This document shows, piece by piece, positions 1 through 16,562 of a stretch of DNA of 64,000 nt. The notes under the pieces were generated by a model, which worked only from the letters and a program-made list of their open reading frames with translations, was not told the origin of the DNA and made no database searches. Each line of letters opens with the position of its first letter. The first letter of the stretch is position 1. Source of the DNA: Hydrogenophaga pseudoflava (GTDB taxonomy: Bacteria > Pseudomonadota > Gammaproteobacteria > Burkholderiales > Burkholderiaceae_C); assembly GCF_031020795.1 (NCBI RefSeq), contig NZ_JAVHJP010000002.1, positions 682,001 through 746,000 on the forward strand. The letters are read 5' to 3'. The translations under genes and the position numbers were made by a program.

Positions 1-670
1 GCAGCGCGCGTTCGATGTGGACCGTGACGTCGGTGACGGTGTCCAGAAACTCGCGGTCGTGGGAGATCACCAGCAGCGTGCCCTGGTAGCGCTTGAGCCA
101 GTCTTCCAGCCAGACCAGGGCGTCCAGGTCCAGGTGGTTGGTCGGTTCATCAAGCAGCAGCAGTTCGCTCGGGCACATCAGGGCGCGCGCCAGTTGCAGG
201 CGCATGCGCCAGCCGCCGGAGAAGCTGTTGACCGGGCGTTCCAGCTCGTCGGTGCGGAAACCCAGCCCGAGGATCAGGGCCTGTGCGCGGGCAGACGCGT
301 CGTGCGCACCGGCGTCGTGCAGCGCCATGTAGGCGTGCGCCATGCGCTCGCCGTCGTCGGTGGCCTCGGCCGCGGTCACTTCCTGCTGGGCGGCCAGCAG
401 CGTGACGTCGCCTTCGATGACGAACTGCGTGGCCGGCATGTCGGTCTCGGGCATGTCCTGCGCGACCTGGGCCATGCGCCACTGAGCGGGGACGCTGAAG
501 TCGCCCTTGTCTTCGTGCAGCGTGCCGTCGAGCAGGCGGAACAGGCTGGATTTGCCGGCGCCATTGCGCCCCACGAGGCCGACCTTTTCGCCGGGGTTGA
601 TGGTGCAGGAGGCGCCGTCGAGCAGGACCTTCGTGCCACGACGAAGGACCAGGTTTTTCAGGGTGATCAT
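1..670 (-). CDS. ABC-F family ATP-binding protein (YheS-like), 3' part outside the window
   Basis: This is the first 223 residues of a soluble ABC-F ATPase, a class with two ATPase domains and no membrane part. Family members act on the ribosome as translation factors or give resistance to ribosome-targeting antibiotics. The first nucleotide-binding domain is complete: Walker A GRNGAGKS at residues 34-41, signature SGGW near 151, Walker B LLLDEPTNHLD near 171-181, and a switch histidine in SHD near 204. DEPTNHLD is typical of ABC-F. The opening residues MITLKNLVLRRGTKVLL resemble E. coli YheS more than Uup or EttA. The ATG overlaps the prmB stop by four bases (ATGA), so the two are translationally coupled. 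The linker and second ATPase domain lie beyond position 1. Subfamily is inferred. Confidence 0.9.
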   Translation of the reverse strand, partial: MITLKNLVLRRGTKVLLDGASCTINPGEKVGLVGRNGAGKSSLFRLLDGTLHEDKGDFSVPAQWRMAQVAQDMPETDMPATQFVIEGDVTLLAAQQEVTAAEATDDGERMAHAYMALHDAGAHDASARAQALILGLGFRTDELERPVNSFSGGWRMRLQLARALMCPSELLLLDEPTNHLDLDALVWLEDWLKRYQGTLLVISHDREFLDTVTDVTVHIERAL

Positions 671-1560
671 GGAGAAACGGGTTGGGAGGCCGCGTGCGCG
701 CGCAGCGCCTCGGCGGTCAGCAGCAGCACCTGGTCGTCACCGGCGCTGGTGGAGAGCCAGACCACTTCCAGCGTCGGGAAGGCGGCCTCGAAGAAAGGGC
801 GCTCGTGGCCGATTTCGAGCACGAGCACACCCTGCGGGGACAGGCGAGAAGGCAGGTCGCGCAGCAGGGCGCGCACAAAGTCCATGCCGTCGGTGCCGCC
901 GGCCAAAGCCATTTCGGGCTCGGCGCGGAACTCGGCGGGCAATTCGGCCATGCTCTGCGCGTTCACATAGGGCGGGTTGCACAGCACCAGGTCCCAGGGG
1001 CCCGGGCACGCGGCAAGTCCGTCGGATTCGGTCAGCGTGATGCGGCTTTGCAGGCCATGACGGTCGACGTTGATGCGCGCCACCGCCAGCGCGTCGGGCG
1101 AGAGATCCGCACCGGTCACCTCGACGTCGGGCCAGGCCATGGCCGCGAGCACGGCCAGGCTGCCGTTGCCGGTGCACAGGTCGAGCACCTGCCGCGTGTC
1201 CTCGCCGAGCCAGGCGTCGAAGCCGCCGTCGGCGATCAGCTCCGCGATGAAACTGCGCGGCACGATGGCGCGTTCGTCGACATAGAACGGGACCCCCTGC
1301 AGCCAGGCCTCGCGGGTCAGGTAGGCGGCAGGCTGGCGGGTCTCGATGCGGCGGGCGATCAGGGCCTCGACCTGCCCGGCCGCATCGTCGGACACCGGCT
1401 GTGACGCGATGGCGTCGAGGTCGCTGTCCAGCGGCAGACCGAGGGACCAGAGCACCAGCCAGACGGCTTCGTCGCGCGCATTGGTGGTGCCGTGGCCATA
1501 AGAGAGCTCGGCGGCGTCGAGCCGCGTCTTGGCGCGGTCCAGCAGTTCCAGCAGGGTCAT
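667..1560 (-). CDS. prmB: PrmB, ribosomal protein L3 glutamine N5-methyltransferase
   Basis: This 297-residue SAM-dependent methyltransferase is expected to methylate a glutamine of ribosomal protein L3 during 50S assembly. It has the HemK/PrmB layout: a helical N-terminal domain, then the SAM-binding segment DLCTGNGSLA at about 127-136, then the NPPY motif at 195-198 that holds the target glutamine. PrmC (release factor methylase) shares NPPY. The segment VPRSFIAELI near residue 100 fits PrmB better. An open frame continues upstream into dapE, but the ATG at 1560 gives the normal family N-terminus and lies 5 bases after the dapE stop. The gene is the fifth in the dapC-to-ABC-F operon. Confidence 0.9.
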   Translation of the reverse strand: MTLLELLDRAKTRLDAAELSYGHGTTNARDEAVWLVLWSLGLPLDSDLDAIASQPVSDDAAGQVEALIARRIETRQPAAYLTREAWLQGVPFYVDERAIVPRSFIAELIADGGFDAWLGEDTRQVLDLCTGNGSLAVLAAMAWPDVEVTGADLSPDALAVARINVDRHGLQSRITLTESDGLAACPGPWDLVLCNPPYVNAQSMAELPAEFRAEPEMALAGGTDGMDFVRALLRDLPSRLSPQGVLVLEIGHERPFFEAAFPTLEVVWLSTSAGDDQVLLLTAEALRAHAASQPVSP

Positions 1561-1565
1561 GGTGC

Positions 1566-3898
<2,333 letters not shown>

Positions 3899-3924
3899 GT
3901 CGGCTCCCGGGTCAGGCGTTGAGT

Positions 3925-4758
<834 letters not shown>

Positions 4759-4791
4759 GAGACGGGTCGGCGTTGGGGTTGAAACGGTTGA

Positions 4792-6018
4792 TCAGCGGGA
4801 CTGTTCGCGGCAGAAGCGCACGATGCGTTCGGCGGCTTCCAGGCATTCGGCGGGTTCGGCCACCAGGGCCATGCGCACGCGGCCGGCGCCGGGATTGGCG
4901 CCACCACTGGCTCGGGCCAGGTAGCTGCCGGGCAAAACGGTCACATTGTATTGAGCCAGCAGTTCCCGGGCGAAGGCCTCGTCGGCGCTCAGGCCGGCCA
5001 CCTTGTCCTCGAAGGACGCCGGCACGCCGGCCCAGAGGTAGAAGGCTGCGTCGGGCAGGGCCACGTCGAGCACCTCGGCCAGCATGGGGGTGACGGCCGC
5101 GAACTTCTCGCGGTACTGGCGGCGGTTGTCGATGACGTGCTCCTCGTCGGCCCAGGCGGCCACGCTGGCGGCCTGCACCGCGGGGCTCATGGCGCCGCCG
5201 TGGTAGGTGCGGTAGAGCAGGAAGCTCTTGATGAGCGCCGCATCCCCCGCCACGAAGCCGCTGCGCAGACCGGGCACGTTGCTGCGCTTGGACAGGCTGG
5301 TGAACATCATGAGGTTGCGGAAGTCCGGGCGGCCCAGCTTCACGGCCGCCTCCAGACCACCCAGCGGCGGTTCGTCGCGGAAATAGATCTCGCTGTAGCA
5401 CTCGTCGGACGCGATCACGAAGCCGTAGCGGTCGCTCAGTTCGAACAGCTTCTGCCACTCGTCCAGCGGCATCACGGCGCCGGTGGGGTTGCCGGGCGAG
5501 CAGACGAAGATCAGCTGCGTGCGCGCCCAGACCTCCTCGGGCACGCTGTCCCAGTCCACCGCGAAGTTGCGTGCCGGCACACTGGGCACGTAGAAGGGCT
5601 GGGCGCCACCGAGCAAGGCCGCGCCCTCGTAGATCTGGTAGAACGGATTGGGAAAGGCCAGCGTGGCGCCGGGCTTTGTCGCGTCCAGCACGGTCTGTGC
5701 GAAGGCGAACAGGGCCTCGCGCGAGCCGTTGACCGGCAGCACCTGGGTGGCGGCGTCCACCGCCACACCGTAGCGGCGCTGCATCCAGGCGGCGCAGGCC
5801 TGGCGCAGCGCAGGTTCACCCGCAGTGGCCGGGTAGCCGGTCAGACCGGTGTCCAGCGCGGCGGCCAGCGCGTCCTTGAGCATCTGGGGCGTGGCGTGTT
5901 TGGGCTCGCCGATGCCCAGGCTGATGGGACGAAGCCCGGGGTTGGGCGTGACGCCCGCGAACAGCCGGCGCAGCCGCTCGAAGGGGTAGGGCTGCAGGAG
6001 AGACAACTTGGGGTTCAT
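4792..6018 (-). CDS. dapC: DapC, succinyldiaminopimelate transaminase
   Basis: This 408-residue PLP-dependent class I/II aminotransferase is expected to convert N-succinyl-2-amino-6-ketopimelate to N-succinyl-LL-diaminopimelate with glutamate as donor. Visible motifs are PGNPTG near 175-180, the PLP-phenol aspartate in ASDECYSE (Asp205), the Schiff-base lysine in SLSKRSNVPG (Lys244) and the following GLRSGF. Sequence alone would allow a more general aminotransferase, but its position directly before dapD makes DapC the best call. It is the first gene of the minus-strand operon. Its promoter must lie in the 149-base divergent gap shared with smc. Confidence 0.93.
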   Translation of the reverse strand: MNPKLSLLQPYPFERLRRLFAGVTPNPGLRPISLGIGEPKHATPQMLKDALAAALDTGLTGYPATAGEPALRQACAAWMQRRYGVAVDAATQVLPVNGSREALFAFAQTVLDATKPGATLAFPNPFYQIYEGAALLGGAQPFYVPSVPARNFAVDWDSVPEEVWARTQLIFVCSPGNPTGAVMPLDEWQKLFELSDRYGFVIASDECYSEIYFRDEPPLGGLEAAVKLGRPDFRNLMMFTSLSKRSNVPGLRSGFVAGDAALIKSFLLYRTYHGGAMSPAVQAASVAAWADEEHVIDNRRQYREKFAAVTPMLAEVLDVALPDAAFYLWAGVPASFEDKVAGLSADEAFARELLAQYNVTVLPGSYLARASGGANPGAGRVRMALVAEPAECLEAAERIVRFCREQSR

Positions 6019-6167
6019 GGGCGGCGATTATCCCAAGGCCTCACGGCGCGGTCGCGGGCACGGTTTCCACGGGGCCGACACGGTATCATTCGCGCTGCGG
6101 TCCGGCCCCAGCCCGGGGAGGATTATTCAAATAAATCAACCAGTTAGCGTTCCGCGACCGAACTCCC

Positions 6168-9100
6168 GTGCGCCTCAATTCGATCAAGCTGTCCGGCTTC
6201 AAGTCTTTTGCCGAGCCGACCAACTTCATGCTGCCGGGCCAGCTGGTGGGCGTGGTCGGTCCCAACGGCTGCGGCAAGTCCAACATCATGGACGCGGTGC
6301 GCTGGGTGCTGGGCGAGAGCAAGGCCTCCGAGCTGCGTGGCGAGTCCATGCAGGACGTGATCTTCAACGGCACCAACAACCGCAAGCCGGCCAGCCGGTC
6401 CAGCGTGGAGCTGGTGTTCGACAACAGCGACCACCGGGCCGGCGGCCAGTGGGGCCAGTTCACCGAGATCGCGGTCAAGCGCGTGCTCACGCGCGACGGC
6501 ACCAGCAGCTACTACATCAACAACCAGCCGGTGCGCCGCCGCGACGTGCAGGACGTGTTCCTGGGCACCGGCCTGGGCCCGCGCGCCTACGCCATCATCG
6601 GCCAGGGCACGATCAGCCGAATCATCGAATCCAAGCCCGAGGAACTGCGCCTGTTCCTCGAAGAGGCCGCGGGCGTCTCCAAGTACAAGGAACGCCGCCG
6701 CGAGACCGCCAACCGGCTGGCCGACACGCGCGAAAATCTGACCCGGGTCGAGGACATCCTGCGCGAGCTCAACGCCAACCTCGACAAGCTGGAGAAGCAG
6801 GCCGAGGTGGCGGCGCGCTACAACGAGTTGCAGTCCGGCGCCACGCTCAAGCAGCACCAGCTGTGGTTCCTCAAGCGCGCAGAGGCCGAGGCCGACCAGG
6901 TCAAGGTCAAGGCCGACGCGGCGCAGGCGGTGAACGACCTGGAGTCGCGCACCGCGGATCTGCGCCGGGTCGAGTCCGAGCTGGAAACCATCCGCCAGGC
7001 GCATTACGCGGCCGGCGACCAGGTCAACCAGGCGCAGGGCAAGCTGTACGAGGCCAGCGCCGAGGTGGGCAAGCTCGAGGCCGAGATCCGTTTTGTGGTG
7101 GAAGGCCGGCAGCGCGCCGAACAGCGGCTGGCGCAGCTCAAGGAGCAGATCGCCTCCTGGTCCACCCGCAGCCAGGACGCCGCGGTCGAGTTGGAGCAAC
7201 TGGCAGAGAACATCGTCGCGGCCGAAGAGCGTTCGGTCGAACTCGCCGCGCAGGGCGAAGAGCAGGCCGGCAATCTTCCTTCGCTGGAAGACGCGCTGCG
7301 CGCCGCACAGAACGCCGCCAACGAGCAGCGGGGCAGTGTGGCCCAGGTGCAGCAGCAGATCCAGGTGCTGGCCGCCGAGCAGCGCAACATCGAAGAGCAG
7401 AGCCGCCAGCTCAACCAGCGCCGCGAGCGCCTGGTGGCCGACCGCAACGCACTGGCCGCGCCCGACGAGGCCCGCCTCGCGCAGTCGCAGGCCTCGTTCC
7501 AGCAGGCCGAGCAGGCCGCCGAACTCGCCGAGGCGGTGCTGCACGAGTTGCAGGAGAGCGTGCCCGAGCTGGACGAACAGCGCCGCGCGGCGCAGCTGGC
7601 GGTCAACCAGGAATCGGCGAAGCAGTCCGACCTGTCCGCCCGGCAGGAAGCGCTCAAGGCGCTGCAAGAGAAAGTGCGCACCGACGGCAAGCTCAAGCCC
7701 TGGCTGGCCAAACACGGCCTGGACGGCCTGCAGGGCCTGTGGAGCCGTATTCATATCGAGCCCGGCTGGGAAAACGCTCTCGAATCGGCTCTGCGCGATC
7801 GCCTGAGTGCGCTGGAGGTCTCGCGCCTGGAGATGGTGCGCGCCTTCGGCAACGACGCGCCGCCGGCCAAGCTGGCCTTCTACAGCCCGCCCACCACGGC
7901 CGAAGTGCCCGCACCGGCCCGCGCCGGTCTCAGGCCGCTGGCCGACTGGCTTCGCCTGAACGACGCCGGGCAGAAAGCCCTGCTGGCCGACTGGCTGCAG
8001 GGTTGCTGGACCGCCGCGAATCTGGACGAGGCCATGGGGCTGCGCAGCCAGTTGCAGGCCGGCGAAGCCCTCTATGTGCCGGCCGGCCACGTGGTCACGG
8101 CGCACAGCGTCGGTTTCTATGCCCCCGACAGCGAGCAGGCCGGCCTGCTGGCGCGCGCGCAGGAAATCGAGAACCTCGACAAGCAACTCAAGGCCCAGGT
8201 GCTGATTGCCGAACAGGCGCGCGCCGCGCTGGTGCGTGCCGAGGCCGCCTACACCGACGCCTCTCAGCGCCTGGTGGCCGCGCGCCGCGAAGGCGCCGAG
8301 ACCCGCACCCGCGCCCACGAGTTGCAGGTGGACATGCTGCGCCTGACCCAGCTGGCCGAGCAGACCCGCGCCCGCAGCGAACAGATCGCCGCCGACCTTG
8401 CCGAGGTCGACGGCCAGCTCGACGACCTGCAGGAGCGCCGTGTCACCGCCGAAGCGCGCTTCGAAGAACTCGACATGCAGCTGGCCGACAGCCAGGAGCG
8501 CCATGCCCAGCTCGACGACAAGGTGATCGCCGCGGAACGCCGGTTGAGCGATGCGCGCGAGCAGCAGCGGGGTCTGGAGCGTCAGGCGCAGGAAGCCACC
8601 TTTACCCTGCGCAGCCTGCAAGCGCGCCAGGGCGAGCTGCAGCGCTCGCTGGAAACCGCCGGTGCGCAGGAGAAGTCGCTGGCCGACGAAGCCGCGCGCG
8701 CCGCTGAAGAGTTTTCGCGCCTGAACGACGCCGCTGCGCAGGCCGGGCTGCAGTCGGCGCTGGCCATGAAGCTGGAGCGCGAGCAGGCGCTGGGTGCGCT
8801 GCGCAGCCAGTACGACGACCTGACCGCCAAGCTGCGCGCCAGCGACGAGCACCGCCTCAAGCTGGAGCGCGAGCTGGACCCGCTGCGCCAGCGCATCACC
8901 GATTTCCAGCTCAAGGAGCAGGCCGCGCGTCTGGGCGTCGAGCAGTACAGCCAGCTGCTGGCCGAGGCCCAGGCCGACCTGGCCGCGGTGTCGCAGAGCA
9001 TCACCGAAGGCAATGTGCGCCTGACCGGCCTGCAGTCCGAGATCGACCGCTTCCACCGCGAGATCCAGTCGCTGGGTGCGGTGAACCTGGCCGCGCTGGA

Positions 9101-9692
9101 CGAGCTGACCGCCGCGCGCGAGCGCAAGACCTTCCTCGACGCCCAGTCCAAGGACCTGATCGAGGCGATGAACACGCTGGAGGACGCGATCAAGAAGATC
9201 GACGCCGAAACCCGCGACCTGCTGGGTAACACCTTCAACACCGTCAACGAGCACTTCGGCCGGATGTTCCCCGAGCTGTTCGGCGGCGGCAACGCCCGGT
9301 TGGTGATGACCGGCGAAGAAATCCTGGACGCGGGCGTGCAGGTCATGGCCCAGCCGCCGGGCAAGAAGAACCAGACCATCCACCTGCTTTCGGGCGGCGA
9401 GAAGGCGCTGACCGCCATTGCGCTCGTGTTCGCCATCTTCCAGCTCAACCCGGCGCCGTTCTGCCTGCTCGACGAGGTGGACGCGCCATTGGACGACGCC
9501 AACACCGAGCGCTACGCCCGCCTGGTGACCAGCATGAGCAAGAAGGGCACCCAGTTCCTGTTCATCAGCCACAACAAGATCGCCATGGAAATGGCCGAAC
9601 AGCTGATCGGCGTGACCATGCAGGAGCAGGGCGTCTCTCGCATCGTGGCGGTGGACATGGAGTCCGCCGCCGGTATGCTCGAATCCGCCTGA
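6168..9692 (+). CDS. smc: Smc, chromosome segregation ATPase
   Basis: This 1174-residue SMC protein forms the ring-shaped condensin core that compacts and segregates the chromosome. The N-terminal ATPase half has Walker A GPNGCGKSN at 31-39. Long heptad-rich coiled coils flank a hinge around residues 510-640. The C-terminal half has signature LLSGGEKALTA near 1073 and Walker B FCLLDEVDAPLDDAN. The start is a GTG at 6168, which gives the canonical opening MRLNSIKLSGFKSF. No nearby ATG fits. zipA follows after 32 bases. A six-base TATCAT at 6084 is a possible -10 element in the shared gap with dapC. Confidence 0.97.
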   Translation: MRLNSIKLSGFKSFAEPTNFMLPGQLVGVVGPNGCGKSNIMDAVRWVLGESKASELRGESMQDVIFNGTNNRKPASRSSVELVFDNSDHRAGGQWGQFTEIAVKRVLTRDGTSSYYINNQPVRRRDVQDVFLGTGLGPRAYAIIGQGTISRIIESKPEELRLFLEEAAGVSKYKERRRETANRLADTRENLTRVEDILRELNANLDKLEKQAEVAARYNELQSGATLKQHQLWFLKRAEAEADQVKVKADAAQAVNDLESRTADLRRVESELETIRQAHYAAGDQVNQAQGKLYEASAEVGKLEAEIRFVVEGRQRAEQRLAQLKEQIASWSTRSQDAAVELEQLAENIVAAEERSVELAAQGEEQAGNLPSLEDALRAAQNAANEQRGSVAQVQQQIQVLAAEQRNIEEQSRQLNQRRERLVADRNALAAPDEARLAQSQASFQQAEQAAELAEAVLHELQESVPELDEQRRAAQLAVNQESAKQSDLSARQEALKALQEKVRTDGKLKPWLAKHGLDGLQGLWSRIHIEPGWENALESALRDRLSALEVSRLEMVRAFGNDAPPAKLAFYSPPTTAEVPAPARAGLRPLADWLRLNDAGQKALLADWLQGCWTAANLDEAMGLRSQLQAGEALYVPAGHVVTAHSVGFYAPDSEQAGLLARAQEIENLDKQLKAQVLIAEQARAALVRAEAAYTDASQRLVAARREGAETRTRAHELQVDMLRLTQLAEQTRARSEQIAADLAEVDGQLDDLQERRVTAEARFEELDMQLADSQERHAQLDDKVIAAERRLSDAREQQRGLERQAQEATFTLRSLQARQGELQRSLETAGAQEKSLADEAARAAEEFSRLNDAAAQAGLQSALAMKLEREQALGALRSQYDDLTAKLRASDEHRLKLERELDPLRQRITDFQLKEQAARLGVEQYSQLLAEAQADLAAVSQSITEGNVRLTGLQSEIDRFHREIQSLGAVNLAALDELTAARERKTFLDAQSKDLIEAMNTLEDAIKKIDAETRDLLGNTFNTVNEHFGRMFPELFGGGNARLVMTGEEILDAGVQVMAQPPGKKNQTIHLLSGGEKALTAIALVFAIFQLNPAPFCLLDEVDAPLDDANTERYARLVTSMSKKGTQFLFISHNKIAMEMAEQLIGVTMQEQGVSRIVAVDMESAAGMLESA

Positions 9693-9724
9693 GACCCACA
9701 CCCCACCATCGCCGACTTTCACCC

Positions 9725-13237
<3,513 letters not shown>

Positions 13238-13350
13238 GGGTCCTCCTGACAGCGTGATGGCAGCAATTACAGGGGCGGGTATCTCTGCTCACTCTAGCTG
13301 CGCCACAATCGCGCGCCATCAGGGCAAAACCCCAATACCACCGCTTTCTC

Positions 13351-13890
13351 ATGGCCATTCACACGATCCTCAAGATGGGCGACCCCAGGCTGCTGCGGAC
13401 CGCGCAGCCGGTGCAGAGCTTCGACACGCCAGAGCTGCACCAACTGGTCGCCGACATGGAAGAGACCATGGCCGCGGCGAACGGGGCCGGCCTGGCGGCG
13501 CCGCAGATCGGCGTGGACCTGCAGGTGGTGATCTTTGGCACCGGTGCGCCCAACCCGCGCTACCCGGACGCGCCGGTGGTGCCGCGCACCGTGCTGATCA
13601 ACCCGGTTATCACCCCGCTGGGCGATGAAGAAGATGAGGGCTGGGAGGGCTGCCTCTCGGTGCCGGGGCTGCGGGCCGTGGTGCCGCGCTGGCGGCGCAT
13701 CCGCTACCAGGGTTTTGCCGCCGACGGCAGCCGGGTGGACCGCGAAGTCGAAGGCTTTCACGCCCGGGTGGTGCAGCACGAATGCGATCACCTGATGGGC
13801 ACGCTGTATCCGATGCGCGTGCGCGACTTCACCCGCTTCGGTTTCACCGAAGTGGTGACTCCGGGTGTGGCGGAAATCGAAAAAAACTGA
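13351..13890 (+). CDS. def: Def, peptide deformylase
   Basis: This 179-residue iron/zinc hydrolase removes the N-formyl group from new proteins. All three family motifs are present: [10 protein letters not shown] (46-54), EGCLSVPG with metal ligand Cys101, and HECDH with ligands His143 and His147 and catalytic Glu144. Length is typical of a type I deformylase. It stands alone, without the fmt gene that accompanies def in many genomes, so it may be a second copy. That cannot be judged from this window. It is divergent from the cytochrome gene. Confidence 0.95.
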   Translation: MAIHTILKMGDPRLLRTAQPVQSFDTPELHQLVADMEETMAAANGAGLAAPQIGVDLQVVIFGTGAPNPRYPDAPVVPRTVLINPVITPLGDEEDEGWEGCLSVPGLRAVVPRWRRIRYQGFAADGSRVDREVEGFHARVVQHECDHLMGTLYPMRVRDFTRFGFTEVVTPGVAEIEKN

Positions 13891-13970
13891 AACAAAAAGT
13901 CTTCGGAAAGGGGCTGCGGCTTCGCTATGCTCGTTTCCTTTGTTGCGCTGCAACGCGGCATGTCGTCTGA

Positions 13971-15407
13971 ATGCAAATGAAACCACTTCTTATTCTGTTG
14001 GGCTCGCTTGGCCTCAGCGCCTGTGCCGGCATGGGGCCTCCGCCGGAGCGCAGCGTGCAGACGGTCGAAGCCAGTCTGCCCAAGGCCTGGTTTGCTCCTG
14101 CGTTGCCCCATCAGGGCCAGACCACCGCGCTGGTCGACTGGTGGTCGCGCCTGGGCGATCCCCGTTTGCAGGAGTTGATCGGACAGGCCCAGCAGGGCAG
14201 CGCCAGCATCATGGCGGCCCGTGCGCAGGTGTTCGCGGCGCGCGCGGCGCTGGCCGGCGCCGACAGCGCCACGCTGCCCCAGGTGGGTCTGACCGCCGGC
14301 GCCTACCGTGGCGTGGACGCCAGTGCCCCGCTGGGCACGGGCATGAACGTGGGCCTGCAGGCCTCGTGGGCGATCGACCTGTGGGGCCAGAACGCGTCGT
14401 CGGTGCGCCAGGCTTCGGCCCAGGCCAATGCGGCGCAGGCCGGCTGGCATGAGGCCCGCGTGCTGATGGCGGCCGAAACGGCGCGGCTGTACCTGGGCTG
14501 GCGCTCCTGCCTGGCGCAGAAGGCCGTGATCGACAGCGACCGCGCCTCGCGCGCCATCACCGCCCAGAGCGCGGCCGACACCGAGCGCGCCGGTCTGCTG
14601 GCACCGGCCACCGCCGCCCTGGCGCGCGCAGGTCAGGCCGACGCCGAGGCGCGGCTGGCGCAGCAGCACCGCCAGTGCGAGCAGCAGTTCAAGGCCATCG
14701 TGGCGCTGGTTGGGGCCGATGAGCCCGCTCTGCGCGGGCGCCTGGGTGCCGGTGGCACCTTGCCCGACCCGACCGCGGCCGGTTCGGCCCTGGCCGTGTC
14801 GGCGGTGCCGCTGGAGGTGATTCGCCAGCGGCCGGACGTGGCCCGTGCCCAGCAGGAACTGGTCGCGGCCGCCGAAGGTGTGGGTGTGGCCCGGGCCGCG
14901 CTCTGGCCCAGCCTGAATCTGAGCAGCAACGTGTTGCGCAACCGGTTCACCACCGGCGGCGAGAGCACGACCTTCAACACCTGGTCGGTCGGTCCGCTGG
15001 TGGTGAACCTGCCGCTGATCGGCCGCGGTGGCCTGAACGCATCGGCCGAGTCTGCTGCCGCGCGATACGAGTCGGCGGCCATCGGCTACGCCAATGTGCT
15101 GCGCCGCGCCATCGCCGAGGTCGAGCAGTCGCTGGTGGCGCTGGACACGCTGCGCACCCAGTTGGTGGCCAGCCAGCAGGCTGTGGCGGGCTACACCCGC
15201 TCGTTCGAGGCCACCGAGGCGCGCTACCGCGTCGGCCTGGCCAACCTCAACGAGCTGGAGGAAGCGCGCCGGCTCAAGCTCAACGCAGACAGCGGCGCCG
15301 TGGCGCTGCAACTGGACCACCTGAACACCTGGATCGCCCTGTACGTCGCCCTGGGCGGCGGTTTTGACCCCCAGATCGCGCCGGAACCGGTGCGCCAAGC
15401 CTCATGA
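13971..15407 (+). CDS. RND efflux outer-membrane factor lipoprotein (OprM/NodT family)
   Basis: This 478-residue protein is expected to form the trimeric outer-membrane channel of a tripartite drug or metal efflux pump. It starts with a lipoprotein signal whose lipobox LSAC puts the acylated cysteine at residue 18. Repeated TolC-type helical segments follow, for example AARAQVFAARAALAGADS and its second-half counterpart VARAQQELVAAAEGVGVARAAL. Two ATGs lie six bases apart (13971 and 13977), both in frame and without a clear ribosome site. Either gives a valid signal peptide. The stop overlaps the adaptor gene start by four bases (ATGA), so the three pump genes form one operon with the channel first. 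Confidence 0.93.
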   Translation: MQMKPLLILLGSLGLSACAGMGPPPERSVQTVEASLPKAWFAPALPHQGQTTALVDWWSRLGDPRLQELIGQAQQGSASIMAARAQVFAARAALAGADSATLPQVGLTAGAYRGVDASAPLGTGMNVGLQASWAIDLWGQNASSVRQASAQANAAQAGWHEARVLMAAETARLYLGWRSCLAQKAVIDSDRASRAITAQSAADTERAGLLAPATAALARAGQADAEARLAQQHRQCEQQFKAIVALVGADEPALRGRLGAGGTLPDPTAAGSALAVSAVPLEVIRQRPDVARAQQELVAAAEGVGVARAALWPSLNLSSNVLRNRFTTGGESTTFNTWSVGPLVVNLPLIGRGGLNASAESAAARYESAAIGYANVLRRAIAEVEQSLVALDTLRTQLVASQQAVAGYTRSFEATEARYRVGLANLNELEEARRLKLNADSGAVALQLDHLNTWIALYVALGGGFDPQIAPEPVRQAS

Positions 15408-16552
15408 AGAAGACCATGCGCCAACTGTCCGTTGAATCCTCTGGCCGCCTCGCGGCCGTGCTGCTGCTGTCGTCGGTGCTCGCGGTGGCCTGCGGCGGCA
15501 GCGACAAACCCGCCGAAGATGCGGCCGCCAGCCCGGCAGCGCCCGCAGCCGATGGCGCCGCGCCCGCCGCCCCCAAAGCCGCGATGACGGTGAGCACCGC
15601 CAAGCCGGAAACTGCCAGCCTGGCCCTGCAGCTGCAGGCCAACGGCAACATCGCCGCCTGGCAGGAGGCCAGCGTGGGCGCCGAGGTGCCGGGCCTGCGC
15701 CTGGCGACGGTGAATGTGAACATCGGCGATGTGGTGAAGAAGGGCCAGGTGCTGGCCACCTTCGCCCGCGAGACCACCGAGGCCGAGAGCCTGCAGGGCA
15801 AGGCGGCGCTGATGCAGGCCGAGGCCGCAGCCGAGAGCGCCAAGGCCGACGCCGACCGGGCGCGCTCGATCGAGAACACTGGTGCGCTGTCCAAGTCCCA
15901 GATCGCCCAGTACCTGACACAGGAAAAGGTCACGCGCGCGCAGTTCGAAGCCGCCAAGGCGGCCTATGGCGCCAGCCAGGTGCGCCTGGGGAACACCCAG
16001 GTGCGCGCGCCCGACGATGGCGTGATCTCTGCCCGCACCGCCACGGTGGGTTCGGTGGCAGGCGCCGGGCAGGAACTGTTCCGCCTGGTGCGCCAGAGCC
16101 GCATGGAGTGGCGTGCCGAGGTGACGCCGGCCGAGGTCGGTCAGGTCAAGGTGGGTCAGAAGGTGGAGGTCACGTCCGCCAGCGGCCTGAAGGTGGCCGG
16201 CACGGTCCGTGCCATCGCGCCCACGGCCGACCCTCAGACCCGCAACGTGCTGGTGTTCGCCGACCTGCCGAAACACACCGAACTCAAGGCCGGCACCTTC
16301 GCACGCGGGCAGTTCCAGATCGGAACCAGTCAGGCGCTGACCGTGCCGGCGCAGGCCATCGTGGTGCGCGACGGGCACAACTACGTGTTCGTGATCGGTG
16401 CCGACAGCAAGGCCGCCCAGCGCAAGGTGGAGACCGGCCGACGCGCGGGCGACCGCGTCGAGGTGCTGCAGGGCCTGAAGGCCGACGAAACGGTGGCGGT
16501 GCAGGGCGCCGGTTTCCTCAACGAGGGCGACCTCGTGAAGATCGCGCAGTGA
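15404..16552 (+). CDS. RND efflux periplasmic adaptor (membrane fusion protein)
   Basis: This 382-residue periplasmic adaptor links the inner-membrane pump to the outer-membrane channel. A signal with lipobox AVAC (Cys30) predicts inner-membrane lipid anchoring. An Ala/Pro-rich spacer follows, then the barrel-sandwich half motif VGAEVPGLRLATVNVNIGDVV, an alpha-hairpin rich in Ala, Glu and Gln, and the second lipoyl half at VRAPDDGVISARTATVG. A beta-barrel and membrane-proximal domain end the protein. It overlaps the upstream gene by four bases and precedes the pump gene by 10 bases. The substrate cannot be read from sequence. Confidence 0.93.
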   Translation: MKKTMRQLSVESSGRLAAVLLLSSVLAVACGGSDKPAEDAAASPAAPAADGAAPAAPKAAMTVSTAKPETASLALQLQANGNIAAWQEASVGAEVPGLRLATVNVNIGDVVKKGQVLATFARETTEAESLQGKAALMQAEAAAESAKADADRARSIENTGALSKSQIAQYLTQEKVTRAQFEAAKAAYGASQVRLGNTQVRAPDDGVISARTATVGSVAGAGQELFRLVRQSRMEWRAEVTPAEVGQVKVGQKVEVTSASGLKVAGTVRAIAPTADPQTRNVLVFADLPKHTELKAGTFARGQFQIGTSQALTVPAQAIVVRDGHNYVFVIGADSKAAQRKVETGRRAGDRVEVLQGLKADETVAVQGAGFLNEGDLVKIAQ

Positions 16553-16562
16553 AGGACCGGCC

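Noticed and set aside
6061..6090. TTTCCA and TATCAT as a promoter for smc
   Set aside because: The spacing is 14 bases, short of the usual 16-18, so only the -10-like element is mentioned under smc.
6144..9722. A 1192-codon open frame on the minus strand opposite smc
   Set aside because: It mirrors the codon positions of smc. High GC at third positions leaves few stops on the other strand. The predicted protein is rich in Leu, Gly, His and Gln and has no family match, and smc itself is certain.
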